From NCBI RefSeq assembly GCF_032854445.1, contig NC_088302.1, positions 5,387,338 through 5,451,337 of the forward strand: 64,000 nt of DNA, given 5' to 3'. This document shows, one piece after another, positions 35,151 to 46,892 of the stretch. Made by a program: the position numbers and the translations under genes. Each line of letters begins with the position of its first letter. Within the stretch, counting starts at the first letter, position 1. The notes beneath the pieces were generated by a model, which was not told the origin of the DNA, ran no database searches, and saw only the letters and a program-made list of their open reading frames with translations. This stretch comes from Liolophura sinensis (lineage: Eukaryota > Mollusca > Polyplacophora > Chitonida > Chitonidae).

Positions 35151-36074
35151 GGAAATTTCTTCGGCGGTTTGGACGATGGATTGTTGGCGAGAGCGGAGGC
35201 TTTGGCAGCCGTGGATATATCCAAAGCTTCATCCCCCCAGCTGATGAAACCCGATGGCTTCTATGGTCACGACTTGGGCGGCCACAACCCGGCCAATTCC
35301 CGACCCCCTCAAATGTCTTTCCACTCGTACGGCCCCACGGACAGCATGTTGGACCAGCTACAGTCTGCCCCACCCACGGGCGCCGGCATGCCTCTAAGTT
35401 CGATGCCGGAGCACCACCCCACGGCAGCTTCCACACACCACAGCCATCACGGTCCCCATGGCCCCCACGGACCGCACCCTCTTACCCATCAGATGTACCC
35501 CCCGGTCTATTCGTGTGCCAACACCATGAACACACACCATCCCATGAGCTCCCACCATAACATGCATCATGTACCCATGCACGACATGGATTGTGACCCT
35601 CGAGAACTGGAGGCCTTTGCGGAACGCTTCAAACAGAGGAGAATAAAGTTAGGGGTAACTCAGGCGGACGTGGGGTCTGCTTTGGCCAAACTGAAACTCC
35701 CGGGGGTCGGGGCACTCAGTCAGAGTACGATCTGCAGGTTCGAATCTCTTACCTTGAGTCACAATAATATGATAGCTTTAAAACCCATCCTACAGGCCTG
35801 GCTAGAGGAAGCAGAGAAACAAGCGCGAGAGCGGAAAATGGACGAAGATGGAATGATGGCATGTAACGGGGACAAGAAACGAAAAAGGACCTCTATAGCT
35901 GCCCCAGAGAAAAGGTCACTGGAAGCATACTTTGCGGTGCAACCTCGACCATCGGGAGAAAAAATTGCTCAAATCGCAGAAAAATTGGACTTAAAGAAAA
36001 ATGTTGTGCGAGTTTGGTTTTGTAATCAACGTCAAAAGCAGAAAAGAATGAAATTTTCCGCTGTAAATCACTGA
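35151..36074 (+). CDS. POU4: POU4 transcription factor, coding exon 2 (POU-specific domain and POU homeodomain)
   Basis: This exon holds 307 codons and a TGA stop; with exon 1 the protein is 349 residues, close to other POU4 factors. Domains in spliced numbering: the POU-IV box DDGLLARAEALAAVDI (about 50-65); a Gly/His/Pro-rich linker with HGPHGPHGPH (about 129-182); the POU-specific domain from DPRELEAFAERFKQ to LQAWLEEAE (about 191-264); and the POU homeodomain from KKRKRTSIAAPEKRS to QKQKRMKF (about 284-344). The recognition helix reads RVWFCNQRQK, with the Val-Trp-Phe-Cys-Asn core of POU homeodomains. The short tail MKFSAVNH resembles vertebrate Brn-3 tails. The acceptor is a strong pyrimidine tract ending TTATTCCCAG at 35150. 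Open sequence before 35151 is intron read-through, because exon 1 carries the expected motif and splices in phase. One POU4 gene per genome is usual in invertebrates. No frameshift or missing key residue was seen. Confidence 0.98.
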   Translation, partial: GNFFGGLDDGLLARAEALAAVDISKASSPQLMKPDGFYGHDLGGHNPANSRPPQMSFHSYGPTDSMLDQLQSAPPTGAGMPLSSMPEHHPTAASTHHSHHGPHGPHGPHPLTHQMYPPVYSCANTMNTHHPMSSHHNMHHVPMHDMDCDPRELEAFAERFKQRRIKLGVTQADVGSALAKLKLPGVGALSQSTICRFESLTLSHNNMIALKPILQAWLEEAEKQARERKMDEDGMMACNGDKKRKRTSIAAPEKRSLEAYFAVQPRPSGEKIAQIAEKLDLKKNVVRVWFCNQRQKQKRMKFSAVNH

Positions 36075-38380
36075 TAAGATTATAAGGTGTGTTTTCATCG
36101 TGACAATTAAGACATTCCCTGTGGTTCTCAGAGTGGTATACATATACATTTCGTATGTAAATGGCGCCTGGAAATCTGTGTATATTGCACGCAGAGAATG
36201 TTTGAACCCATGCAATTATAGGTTACGGCGGATGAGAAGACGGCGGCTACACGAAGTCCCAGGGACGGAGAAATCTCCAACCAGCCTCACCACCAAACCG
36301 TAAGCGATATTTTTGTGGGTTGTGTCTGATACATACTCTGTTAAATTCCTCGTTGGGATATATTTCAGAGTCTTGAGAAGATGGATATACATAAATATAC
36401 ATATACATATATATATATATTTATATCTAGAGTAATACATATGGGGTAGCGGATTGTTTTCTAGGCATGATACTGTGTATAAGTATTATATACGTTCTAG
36501 GGAAACAATAAGCGAATGACCACTCACGGAACATTTATTGCATAGAAGTATATTTTGGCAATTCCGTTGCTTTGCCTTTGAAAGCAGACTTTTGTTGAGT
36601 ATTTTGCATACGTGTCAAGTTTTTACATCGGTTGTTCTAAAGAGAAAAACTTTTCCACCATTTTTACCAGAGACGATTATTTATTCATGTGAAAGTTTGT
36701 TTATTTACATATTTACGAATGAAAATTTGTTTACTTGTACTGGTTACCTAGCCCTCGGGGTCGGTAGTTTTTACCCATCGATAACACCACAGCCCACCTC
36801 ACGCCCATTTACCTGTTTTGCATTCCAACAGCAATTGCTCACGCTCTAGAGGAGATTAGTGTTTTATATTTAATTTAACGTCAACGTTTTCATAAATTTG
36901 TGGAAAAGTATGTACTGTACATTTCGCTTGTAACAGATGTTTGTCCTGTATATATGTGTATTTATTCTACGTCTATCAATATGTGCTATTTATATTTATG
37001 ATTTAATCACATACATACTTGAAAGCGACAGGTTTTTTACACTCAATATGTATATATATATATATATATATATACATATGGGGTAAGGAATTTCCTCGCC
37101 TGAATCAATATGAAATTCATCCACTTCTGTGTTCCCCACCAACAATATCATTTTTTGGGTCATTAACTCACACAATTGTTTTGATGTGAAAAATCACAGG
37201 AAACATTAAAACTGTTTTGGTTCTATTATAAAATGTTCGGAGATGTGAGTACGGCTATATCCAGCTTCGTGTTCTGCCTTGTAAAGGCCGCGGTCCAGAG
37301 GGAGTCGGCTGAACGGCGCCCCTACAATACACCTTCAAACAATAGACCGCAATATGTTTTCCATAGGGTACAACAGGGCTAGCTCTGGCGGACTGATAAA
37401 ATATTCAACACAGCGTTTTCTTCGAAGGTTATTAAGAATTCATGGGGCAAATTCCACTATACAGTGTTGACAACAGATTTCTTCCTATTGTTGATTGCAC
37501 TGATTCTCTGTCAGCCATACATGTAAGCACTTAGCGGCTTGTTTTCGTTTCATCGCACCAGAATTTATGTGGAATGTTTTCCACGAACGTTATTGTCAGG
37601 CAGGTTTGGTATAAACTTCTCCACTTAATTTCTCCAATGCTCGAATTGTCTAGAAGGATAACGCGGATTTTATCTTAACTCATTTTTTTCTTATCAGCTT
37701 TTCTTGTGCCAATTTCCGTTGTACAGATGAATTCCAGTTTTCGCTTCCCCCAAAATATTTGCCGGAAATGTTTTTCAGACGAAAGAAAATGCAATACATA
37801 AGTCTTAAATTTCAATGTATCTTATTTTCCCTTTTCTATATTTATTTTTTTCACTGAATAACATTTTTGGACATTTAGATTTTTGCGTCTGATTTTGTTA
37901 ACAAAAACCACTTCGTTTTTTTTTTATCATAGAATTCTTGACTAGATATATAAGGTTTTCAGTTGGCCAGTGTAGCGCTGACTGGCTCTTTCTTGGGGCT
38001 GCTATTCGCCCTAGCTCGGCTCTGCAAGCGGAAGGCATCGAGGAAATGGGGGACTCAGAAAGGAAATTGTCGGGGAGAGTACGTCTTGTCTCTGGCGTAC
38101 TTTCCACCTGCCCATTCCCCATCCCGTTATTGAACAAGGCTGGTAATTCCCCAGTCTCTTTGTTCCAATCAATCTGCCTGCTGCCATACGTTTTACTCTT
38201 CAGCGATACTGTTGACATGTACACTGATACAAGCCACAGCCCATATAGCTCATTCAACCAATTCATACTCCACCACCCTAAAATGTTTTACTTATTTTTC
38301 TAGTCTCCGCCTTTTTATTTCTTTATTATTTCTTACTTTACACATTTGTATGTCAATTCTTTATATTTAATTATTTATGC

Positions 38381-38382
<2 letters not shown>

Positions 38383-38425
<43 letters not shown>
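38383..38425. repeat. (TA)n microsatellite
   Basis: About 43 bases of TA inside the presumed POU4 3' UTR. Confidence 0.95.
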
Positions 38426-38428
<3 letters not shown>

Positions 38429-38551
38429 TGACATAGATAATTATTTGATCTATATCAACTATACAATAGGAAAATAAGAAGTGTCACAAGTCTTCTGTAT
38501 ATGACCTGCCGTGTGTACATATTGTATAGAATCTTACTCCCTGTATATGAG

Positions 38552-38557
38552 AATAAA
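38552..38557 (+). terminator. Candidate POU4 poly(A) signal AATAAA
   Basis: Canonical AATAAA with a downstream GT-rich element at about 38585-38610. It is the first good signal of this kind that I found after the POU4 stop. Confidence 0.45.
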
Positions 38558-38689
38558 AGCGTATATCTTCACTCCGTACAGAATTAGTTGTTTTTGTGTG
38601 AGTGATTTTTTTTGTCTCCGAGGCAGTACTTCACAAAATGAAAGTGTGCGTTGATATATCACCCCCGGGATCTTTGCCGGCATCTGCGC

Positions 38690-38800
38690 TCAGTATTCGG
38701 ACAAGCGTTATTTAGATAATAATTAATCACACTGCACGCGAGTGGGCGGGGCCAGTGAGAAAATTAGCCAATACGAACACGACTGTATCATAAATGTCAG
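38690..38800. promoter_or_regulatory. Motif-dense island just past POU4: ATAATTAAT, GC box, CCAAT box
   Basis: Within about 55 bases there is ATAATTAAT (38719-38727, the Brn-3 type core), a GC box GGGCGG (38744-38749, in GTGGGCGGGGCC) and CCAAT (38768-38772). It sits about 140 bases after the candidate POU4 poly(A) signal. It could be a POU4 auto-regulatory element or a promoter for an unannotated transcript. No ORF follows that I can assign. Confidence 0.3.
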
Positions 38801-39096
38801 CTACTATAATACGATAGCAACACGAGTGCTGAATAACGGCGCGTGCTACGCATTAAACTTCTTCATGTTAGCCCTTCAAATGTGATATTATATATTAATG
38901 ATACTAATAACCTACAACCTCCACGAATACTTAATTCGTGAAAGAATTTGGCAGTGTGCTTCTCGATCTTGTAGTGCAACAAGCACAACGTCGCATGTTA
39001 GTGTTTGTTTTTTGGGGTTTTTTTTCGCGTTCTGACGTATCAGCACTCAAAAGTGTTTCACTTGCATGAAGGCAATCAGTTTTCTATAAAAGTGAA

Positions 39097-39192
39097 GGAA
39101 ACCGGCTATAGATTTGGGGAAGTCACTGGGAAACCGGCTACAGATTTGGGGAAGTCACTGGGAAACCGGCTACAGATTTGGGGAAGTCACTG
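39097..39192. repeat. 32-base tandem repeat, three units
   Basis: Three exact-length copies of GGAAACCGGCTACAGATT-TGGGGAAGTCACTG starting at 39097, 39129 and 39161. The first differs by one base. Confidence 0.95.
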
Positions 39193-42100
39193 TACCATGA
39201 CGAATTACTCCAAATCTTCTGACATGAAGAAATAAGAGAATTATTAAAATATTTGTAAATATCGAATATAAGAAATAATGCCTTTGGCTATCTAATGTTA
39301 TTCTATTTTTTCTCTAATAGCAAGGCGTGGATTAAATGGCTTCAGAGACGCAAGAAAATGTTAGGACTGCATGGGGTGATATGTAGTCTATTTGGAAGAT
39401 GAAGAGCCATTGATATGAGTGTACATAGAGCCACATCAACTGGTCCGTGTACAGAGCATGTACCGCGCGCATTTGCGGATATAGCGAGATGATAGCAGAC
39501 TGACTAATCCAATATGCATTAATGGGATTAGCAAAAGGTTAGAATCCTGTTCAAAATGTCATCACTAGAACCAAAGGTCAAAGGTCGAGCCACTGTTACA
39601 GGTTAAGTGCTTTGCATGCCCAATTATACCGATGTTGTCGTATGTGATGTAAGATGTTCAATATGTACATAAACAATCCGCATTATCTATTATACATGTT
39701 ACACGCCGAGTGAAGGTCAAACAATGAAGGTGACACTGAGGAGCAGGAGTGATTATATATTTATCACAGGGAATTACGCTACGCTGTATATACGCTATAA
39801 TCAGGTGCTGGGTTTTAGTTTTATTAAACTACAGAAATTTAAGACTATAAAGTAGACATGTTTATTGAATAGATCCTCTATTGACTGACACAGACAGATG
39901 TTTTAGGCCGTAATGTTGAGTATTTCATGTAACATATAACGGTTGTCAGGTATAAATTTATGGTTGAAAGACGACAGTATCAGAAAGAAACGGAACACAA
40001 TTGGAAGGATACTAAACAGAAAGGGAAGGAAACCAAACACAATGCGGAGAAAGTCTAACTGAATCGGGAAGAAACCACAGCTCTTTTCTAGCTTACTGAC
40101 AAATCAAAAATGATAGAAACAAATATGCATATAATTTGTTAAACCTCAGAAAAAGATCTTTACACGTAAGTAAGATTGTTAAGGAAATGGAGAATGAAAA
40201 TACATTTAGATCATATCTGTCTAAAATATTTTCTACATGCGTGGGGTGAAAACATGGAATGTGTACGGAAGTACACGACGTACTTCCTGTACGATGGAAT
40301 GGTTGGATGATTCGCTATGGTGCGATCACAGGCTGATTGATTTGCCAGATGGTTAATTGCTTTGTAAATTGGTTGGTTGATTTGGAATTTTGCCGTTTTG
40401 CCGAACACAGAGGAAAGATAAAGGTTTGTATTCTGGAACACGCATGCGTGTATCTTGTTTGTGACGAAGAGAAACAATGAAGAGAAAATGATAAAAGTGT
40501 AGGTTAATGTAAGCATAAGATAAGAAGCAATGATGATAATGCACATGACAAAGGGCCAATAGTTTGTAAACACATAATGGTTGTGTACGTATACATACAT
40601 GCGTCTTATTGCAAATTAAAACATTATATATGACTCCATTGAGGCATTTGTATCCATGTCAGCACTTAGCTTAACAATCACAAGTCTTTCTCTAATCCGC
40701 ATAGGTTTTATTTGAAGGCTAAGTCATTTGTTTGACTAATACTGTCAAGCAAACAGGGTAATGTCCTCAGTTCGGTATTAACACAGTGATAATATTAATC
40801 TGTATCCTCTTCAACTGCAGCACGTGTTCTCGCTAAATCCAGTTTTACACATAATGACATTAAAATCCTGTTAATGCATGTAATGATTTGTTGTGGCGCG
40901 TACGCGGCGACACTCCATCCGTTTGGTGAGCACAAGATCTCGACCACCTGACGGACCCAGCCTTCTAACACCATCAACTCGAGACACAAGCAAAAGAGCA
41001 AAGCAGCAGAAAACAAAGACGTTTAAAGAAAAGTGGTTTTATTTTCAGCAAAGTGGCTAAACATACAAGGGTAAACATAGGGAACAGTGTTCTATAGAAA
41101 AGAGAAACGCTAGAGCCCTTAGAGGTTCTCGAGTGCCCTGGGCGGAGAGAGTTAAGGTCGGGTAAAGGTGTGACACCTGTCAGCGAGACCAGTACAATGG
41201 GTGAGGGCGAGAGGCAGTGTTAGGGGGCGACCTTACCTGAGCAAGGCTCCTTTAGATCACTCTAAGCCCAGTTTACAGCGGAGCTGGGCGCAGACATCTA
41301 AACACGATCAAAGTCAGAGAAGGGAACTTTTCATCCCCAAACTGTTCATTTCCTCTTACAGGTTACTTTGGGTTCGAGTTGCTTTAGCAATTAGCAGCCC
41401 ATGGAGTGGTCATAATGACCAGGGCTTAGCTGAATAAAACCCTTTAGAGAGACAATAGCTGAAGTTTTGATCAAGTTGATACTGCACGGTGTGAGTATGT
41501 TTGCACGCAATTTCTGTTGAATCGAGTAGATGGTCTACTCGCCAGCAGCTGGTTACTTGGTTAGAGATCCGCCTAGAGAAAGGCGGGCACACGGCGTTTT
41601 ATCAGTGCTGACACCCCGGGCAAACGTATACGTCTTAATTTCACATGCGCAAAAACGTAAACCATTATATTTGAACCAAATTTTAACAGGTTTTTATGGG
41701 AACAAAATACGACGGAAAAGAGCAAGCAAGATAACACTGTAAAAAGAAAATTCACAGGAAAATCTGGCGAATCATCAACGGATAATCTGACCAAAGACCA
41801 GCGCAATAAAGCAATTCGTTTCAAAATGAAACATGTCAATTGTGACAGTTATTAACGCGTTAAAATTCATGGAATAATTATGCATGTAGCAAATAAATTA
41901 AAAATTCTCAAGAGAAAATGTCCAAATATTCTAAAAATAATAATGAATCCTGAATGTTTGCAGTGCAAATGTGAAAGACACAACACGCCTTTATTCAATC
42001 CATACAGAGAAAATTTCAATTGGCCTTACGGGTGTTATTTACAGTCAAACATCAGACATTACAATTTTACAAAGTTACCTTTGATATAAAGACATTTTCA

Positions 42101-42380
42101 GAATATTAATAGTGATAATGTCAATTTAAATTGTTTTATTTTTGTACAATGGGTATAGACTATGTGAGAACATCAGGTAAAAAAATCATTGAAAAAGAGG
42201 CCAGAAAAAGAGAGGTAGACGTACACATTGACATAGTTCACATGATCATTCAGTCGCTGATGTATTAATATACATCCTCCACGTCACATCCACCGACAAT
42301 TTGCTATATGTGTTTCAGGAAAATATAAAGGGCAACAGGTAACGTCCGACCCTGACAAACCTCTGCAAGTAGGGAACTGA
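39193..42380. other. Unassigned DNA
   Basis: No gene recognised. ORFs at 40211-40600 and 41573-41839 (both -) have no identifiable motif. It includes the POU4-type site at 41875. Confidence 0.45.
41875..41885 (-). promoter_or_regulatory. POU4-type site ATGCATAATTA (minus strand)
   Basis: TAATTATGCAT on +, the reverse complement of ATGCATAATTA, about 6 kb downstream of the POU4 stop. Confidence 0.3.
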
Positions 42381-42767
42381 GACAAATTACCACGCATATT
42401 TATCTACAGATATGGACAAATTACCACGCTTATTTATCTACAGATATGGACAAATTACCACGCATATTTATCTACAGATATGGACAAATTACCACGCATA
42501 TTTATCTACAGATATGGACAAATTACCACGCATATTTATCTACAGATATGGACAAATTACCACGCTTATTTATCTACAGATATGGACAAATTACCACGCT
42601 TATTTATCTACAGATATGGACAAATTACCACGCATATTTATCTACAGATATGGACAAATTACCACGCATATTTATCTACAGATATGGACAAATTACCACG
42701 CATATTTATCTACAGATATGGACAAATTACCACGCATATTTATCTACAGATATGGACAAATTACCAC
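42381..42767. repeat. 34-base minisatellite, 11 units
   Basis: Eleven exact 34-base units GACAAATTACCACGCATATT-TATCTACAGATATG (42381-42754) plus a 13-base partial. Units 2, 6 and 7 have CGCTTAT instead of CGCATAT and the rest are identical. The unit has no stop in any forward frame, so all three frames stay open (133-150 codons) through the array; this is a repeat artefact. Confidence 0.97.
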
Positions 42768-44738
42768 TGTGGGTTTCGCACTTCATACGACCAAATATTA
42801 TTCACCAAAGTGAAACGACAAGAAAGGCATGTCTTTTTCGTAGTTTCGATTTATCACAGAATGGTCTGTGATATTGGAGTATTCAGTCGGATTCACAGCA
42901 AACTGTTGTCCATCGCATTGAATAATGTCTGACGTTCTCGCTGTGCACATCATATACAGAGGTATTAATTCTAACAGGTATGCATGCTACACTGCAGAGT
43001 ATATACCAGTGACAAGGCGACAAATCCATGGGATGTTGATACTAATCCATGTAGCGGCAATAACCTGTCGGGTCCATGGGATGTATAAGACACTATATAC
43101 AGGATCTACGTTAACCAAGCGGTATGGATTTGTGTAGACCAATAAGACAACATGGCCAATTCCTAATAAACGATGAAGGTGATTAAGATCAGTTTGAGAT
43201 AGAAATCGTTAACAGCCCTGCCCAGAAGCTGGTCGAAGATGGCAGGATCATGTTGTAGAGGGGTTAGGTAAAGACCGGCAATTGGGAAGGTGGCCTTTGA
43301 GTAAACAGCAGAGAGATCTTGTAGACAGATCCGGGCAGGTTAGACCAATAGCTCACGTTCACAGGTAAATACAATTATGCTACTATTCCTTCTGAAAGAC
43401 TATTCAACTCTCCTTCCCGTGCTTAATCGATGACTTTTGTGCGCTGAGAGAAGAAAGGAAAGGCGGAAAGAGTGGAAAACAAGCGGTGGCATCGATTTTG
43501 CTGGCTTGCACACTTTCTTATTTCCCATCTGCAGATTGCCAGCGTCCATGTTTGTTAACGGCCCAAGAACAATGATGTAACGGTCCCGCGCCTACTCCAT
43601 TAAACGGCTTAACAGTCTTTGAAATCGTCCGATATATATTGGGCAACAAAGTAAACTGGCTAAAGGAGAAAAGACCAGGAGGGAGCAGAAGGCCCTGTCG
43701 TTAACACTACATAATATTATACTCTTATATTATACTAAGTCAGCTCTAATTGAAATATTCCGCAAATCTAAAGGCACAAATGCAAACAGTTTACCGTGTA
43801 TTTAAAATATTTTCCATATAAGTTCCAGAAATAAAAGAAATAGTCTCACAGACAAGGATAAGAACTATCGCTGGACGACGGCTTTATTCATGTACATGTT
43901 GAAAACTGCATTTCATGTACTCAAAATTGGCACCATTAACTCGAGTTTACTTTTTGCATTTTTTAAAAATATTTATATAGAAATACAGAAGTCAAACATT
44001 TCATTCCAAAAACTTTGATCACAGGTGATCATCACCAGAAACTGCCGGATTTTTAAATTTAGTTTATAAATTATATTTGTAATCTTAAAACGGATTCTTT
44101 TTTTATACATATATATATTGTCAAATGTGGAATAATGTCTGAAATCAAGAAAACAATTTTTATATATATTACAGACTGTTTACACATTTTTTCTGTAAAC
44201 ATGGCATAAAACGAGCATCAGTCTGAAAATCACCGGCTGTCTACATATTTTGATGGTAATTTTCTGGAAAGATATAAAACATCTTTTTTGCACACAACAT
44301 AGATTGTCATTGCCTGGAAACCAAATCTGCTGCCTCTTCCTGGAGACAACAGTTCGTCTCAAACTGAAATTATTCACATTTTGATATTCTGCGAACTGTT
44401 ATAATCATATATAGTTCTTGTCTGCAAACTCAGATTGTCTTCACACATATAGCCTTTCAAAAGTTAGCAATAAAATATCAGGTGACAACCATTAAAATAT
44501 CTCTATCTAATACAAATTACCTGCTTGTGATGATTACACAATTGACTCATGGATGGGTAATGATCTACGTAATATAGATGTATTTAACATAGTATACCAC
44601 ATTTCAAGTGAATATAGAGGTCAAAATGAAGTAATTTGGAGAGTTTTGATCTAGAGCAATAGAACTATTATTATACGGGAAAATATAATTCCTGATGAAT
44701 GCAACAAAGAAGAAACATAACCAAAAATGATCTCTTTT
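42768..44738. other. Unassigned DNA
   Basis: No gene recognised. Confidence 0.5.
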
Positions 44739-45085
44739 GAGTGTTACATTGGACAATTTGCGAGTTTCATTGGCCAGTTTGAGAGTTTTATTGGAATATT
44801 AGTGTGTCTCATTGGCATATTTGAACATCCCATTTGAGTGGCATTGGCCGATTTAAGTGTCTTATTATCCTATTCAAGTGTCTCGTTGCCCTGTATGAAT
44901 ACTTCATTGTCCCACTCGAGTGCACCACTGGCCTATAATTGAGTGTACCATTGGCCTATTTGAATATTTCATTGTCCTACTCGAGTGCATCATTGGTCTA
45001 CCATGAGCGTCTCATTAGCCTATTTGAATATTTCATTGTCTTAGTTGTCTAGATTGTGTAGATTTCCTATTTGGGTGTCCCGTTA
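44739..45085. repeat. Decayed ~22-base tandem repeat
   Basis: About fourteen units of the type GAGTGTCTCATTGGCCTATTT / GAATATTTCATTGTCCTACTC. The two forms alternate in the better-kept part (44900-45050), giving a 44-base higher period. Confidence 0.75.
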
Positions 45086-45686
45086 CATATGGTCTATTAC
45101 TAAAAACAACTTATTCTAAAACACATGTGTGTGTCTCGCACACTCGACAAGTTCCACAAAATCCTGGCGGATAGAATTTAAGCTTATAACGAGCGGAAAT
45201 AGGTAAGTAATCCGCAAAGAAATCGGAATGGCAAGACACACACGTGCGATCTCTTCTCTCCAGCCTTCAAGGAATTAGGATGAGACCGGTGGGGTCAGTG
45301 GTAGAAAACAGATTAATTTGAAAACGATAAAAAGTACTATTATTTGCTGAACATACCACGGTTTCTGTAACACAACTTAAGAACCTGTAATACAACAGGT
45401 GCAAACATGTCTACTTTAATTTGCCTGTTTATACCGATTATATACGACATTTTGGGTTTGGTCGATCCAATTCAGAAGTGAGCCAACTCAGGCTCACTAG
45501 TTCAAAAATCCAAACCTTTGGCGCGTATTTAAACTTGCCTCCAAGAAAACAGTTCTTAACGAAGCAAACAGTTCTTAACAATGGTTAACGAAGCAAATAC
45601 ATGTTCACGAATAAAGGCACCGATCTATATGCAGACGCCGATAATATTAAACTAAGGACTGTCTGCTGGAATAACATGCCTCTTTT

Positions 45687-45744
45687 TACTGGTACTTAAC
45701 TCAAAACTATGTATCTTTGTACTGGTACTTAACTCAAAACTATG
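45687..45744. repeat. 33-base direct duplication
   Basis: TACTGGTACTTAACTCAAAA-CTATG occurs at 45687 and 45720. Confidence 0.85.
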
Positions 45745-46681
45745 AACGAAACATAACTAAGAATTGTATATATAGTTGAAGTTCATATAGATAAGTTGTC
45801 AATCAACTTAAAAAAGGGCCCCTTCCCCGCCAAAAAGGCAAAAAAAAAAAAAAGCACACACCTCTAAATTACGCTTGGCGGGTAAATAATACGAGTTTAT
45901 GTTAACTACTAGCTCAATGCAAATGTCTCTGTTAAGGCAAAGAATGAAGTCAGTCAAAAATAAAAAAACGCCACTTTCCGAACGTTTGACCCGAAGGTGA
46001 AACAAGAAAAAATGGCGCTGCCAAACCTTGGGAGTTCCGAGGGAATAACTTGATCAGGGGGGCGTCTTATATTTACATAAAATAAGACAAGAGGAGTTCA
46101 GCAAACACTCCATTACTAATATCGACATCTTAGGACAGTTGGGAGTTTGTTGGCTTTTTTCAGCTTTCCATGGTTCTGTGCAGCCATGCCAGGGCTCTGT
46201 TTGTCCCCGCCGAGAATCTGCCCACCGTTATGGAAATCGACACATGTATTTAAGCAGGTGCGTGCATGTTGTTGCTGTTGAAGGCTGGTACACAGAACGC
46301 TGTGTACGTATCGACAGAGTCTATACGCCTGGTACTCTATAATCATCCACGGCTACATCCTCGCTGTTTTGTCACGCAGCTTTGTCATTCAAATCCGCGG
46401 CGAATTCACGTCTCCGGAAAATGATTAATGGCTGCTTAATACCATTGTTAACAGCGTCTTAATTTTTTTTCAACGATTATTGTTGAGGAAACTGTAACAA
46501 GGTAAAATTTGCGTACCTATACAGAATACTGAACATCTTTGTTCGCTTAAATATATACGTCGCGTGTACAGATTAGAAGACTGATGAACACGAGTGTATT
46601 CTTGTATAGATACCTACATGTGAAATACTGAATTCCTTTATTCCTATGAAAGCAATGCATGGACAGATTAGAATATAGTCA
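45745..46681. other. Unassigned DNA
   Basis: No gene recognised; an octamer ATGCAAAT is at 45917-45924. Confidence 0.45.
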
Positions 46682-46892
46682 ACCAGAACAGCGACAGTGT
46701 GATAATTGGCAACTGGCCACACGTAACCGGTGAAATACAGCCTCTTGTCAATTTACCTCAATTAGGGTTTTATTCTAACTGTCCATGTAATTGTATATAC
46801 AGTATCATATTACACGCCTAATAGCACCGTGGCTAAAGCCGAATTAGGTAAAAATAACGCAGTCATGTTGACTGCAATTTATTAGGCATCAC
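46682..46892 (+). repeat. Dispersed repeat family R1, full copy 2
   Basis: Aligns end to end with 4757-4971. It carries the intact CACACGTAACCGGTGAAATA and CAGCCTCTTGTCAATTTACC segments that also appear in the minus copies near 7500-8090, so it may be closest to the ancestral form. Confidence 0.7.

Larger units (their letters stand above)
36075..38580 (+). other. Likely long 3' UTR of POU4, ending at a poly(A) signal
   Basis: No other gene is evident between the POU4 stop and an AATAAA at 38552-38557, which is followed by a GT/T-rich element (TTGTTTTTGTGTGAG then a T run). Together they make a good cleavage/polyadenylation signal. An ATTAAA at 37205-37210 followed by a G/T-rich stretch could end a shorter form. 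The stretch is T-rich and holds short TA repeats near 36410, 37051 and 38383, and a more G+C-rich pocket (37950-38290) with fortuitous ORFs on both strands. This is inference; the UTR length needs RNA evidence. Confidence 0.4.

Noticed and set aside
35105-35560. 151-codon ORF overlapping POU4 exon 2
   Set aside because: Out-of-frame shadow of the POU4 coding sequence.
35733-35743. GGTTCGAATCT, a tRNA B-box look-alike
   Set aside because: It lies inside the POU-specific domain and encodes RFES; no cloverleaf or A box around it.
42412-42932. Three overlapping ORFs of 133-150 codons
   Set aside because: All come from the stop-free 34-base minisatellite read in different frames.
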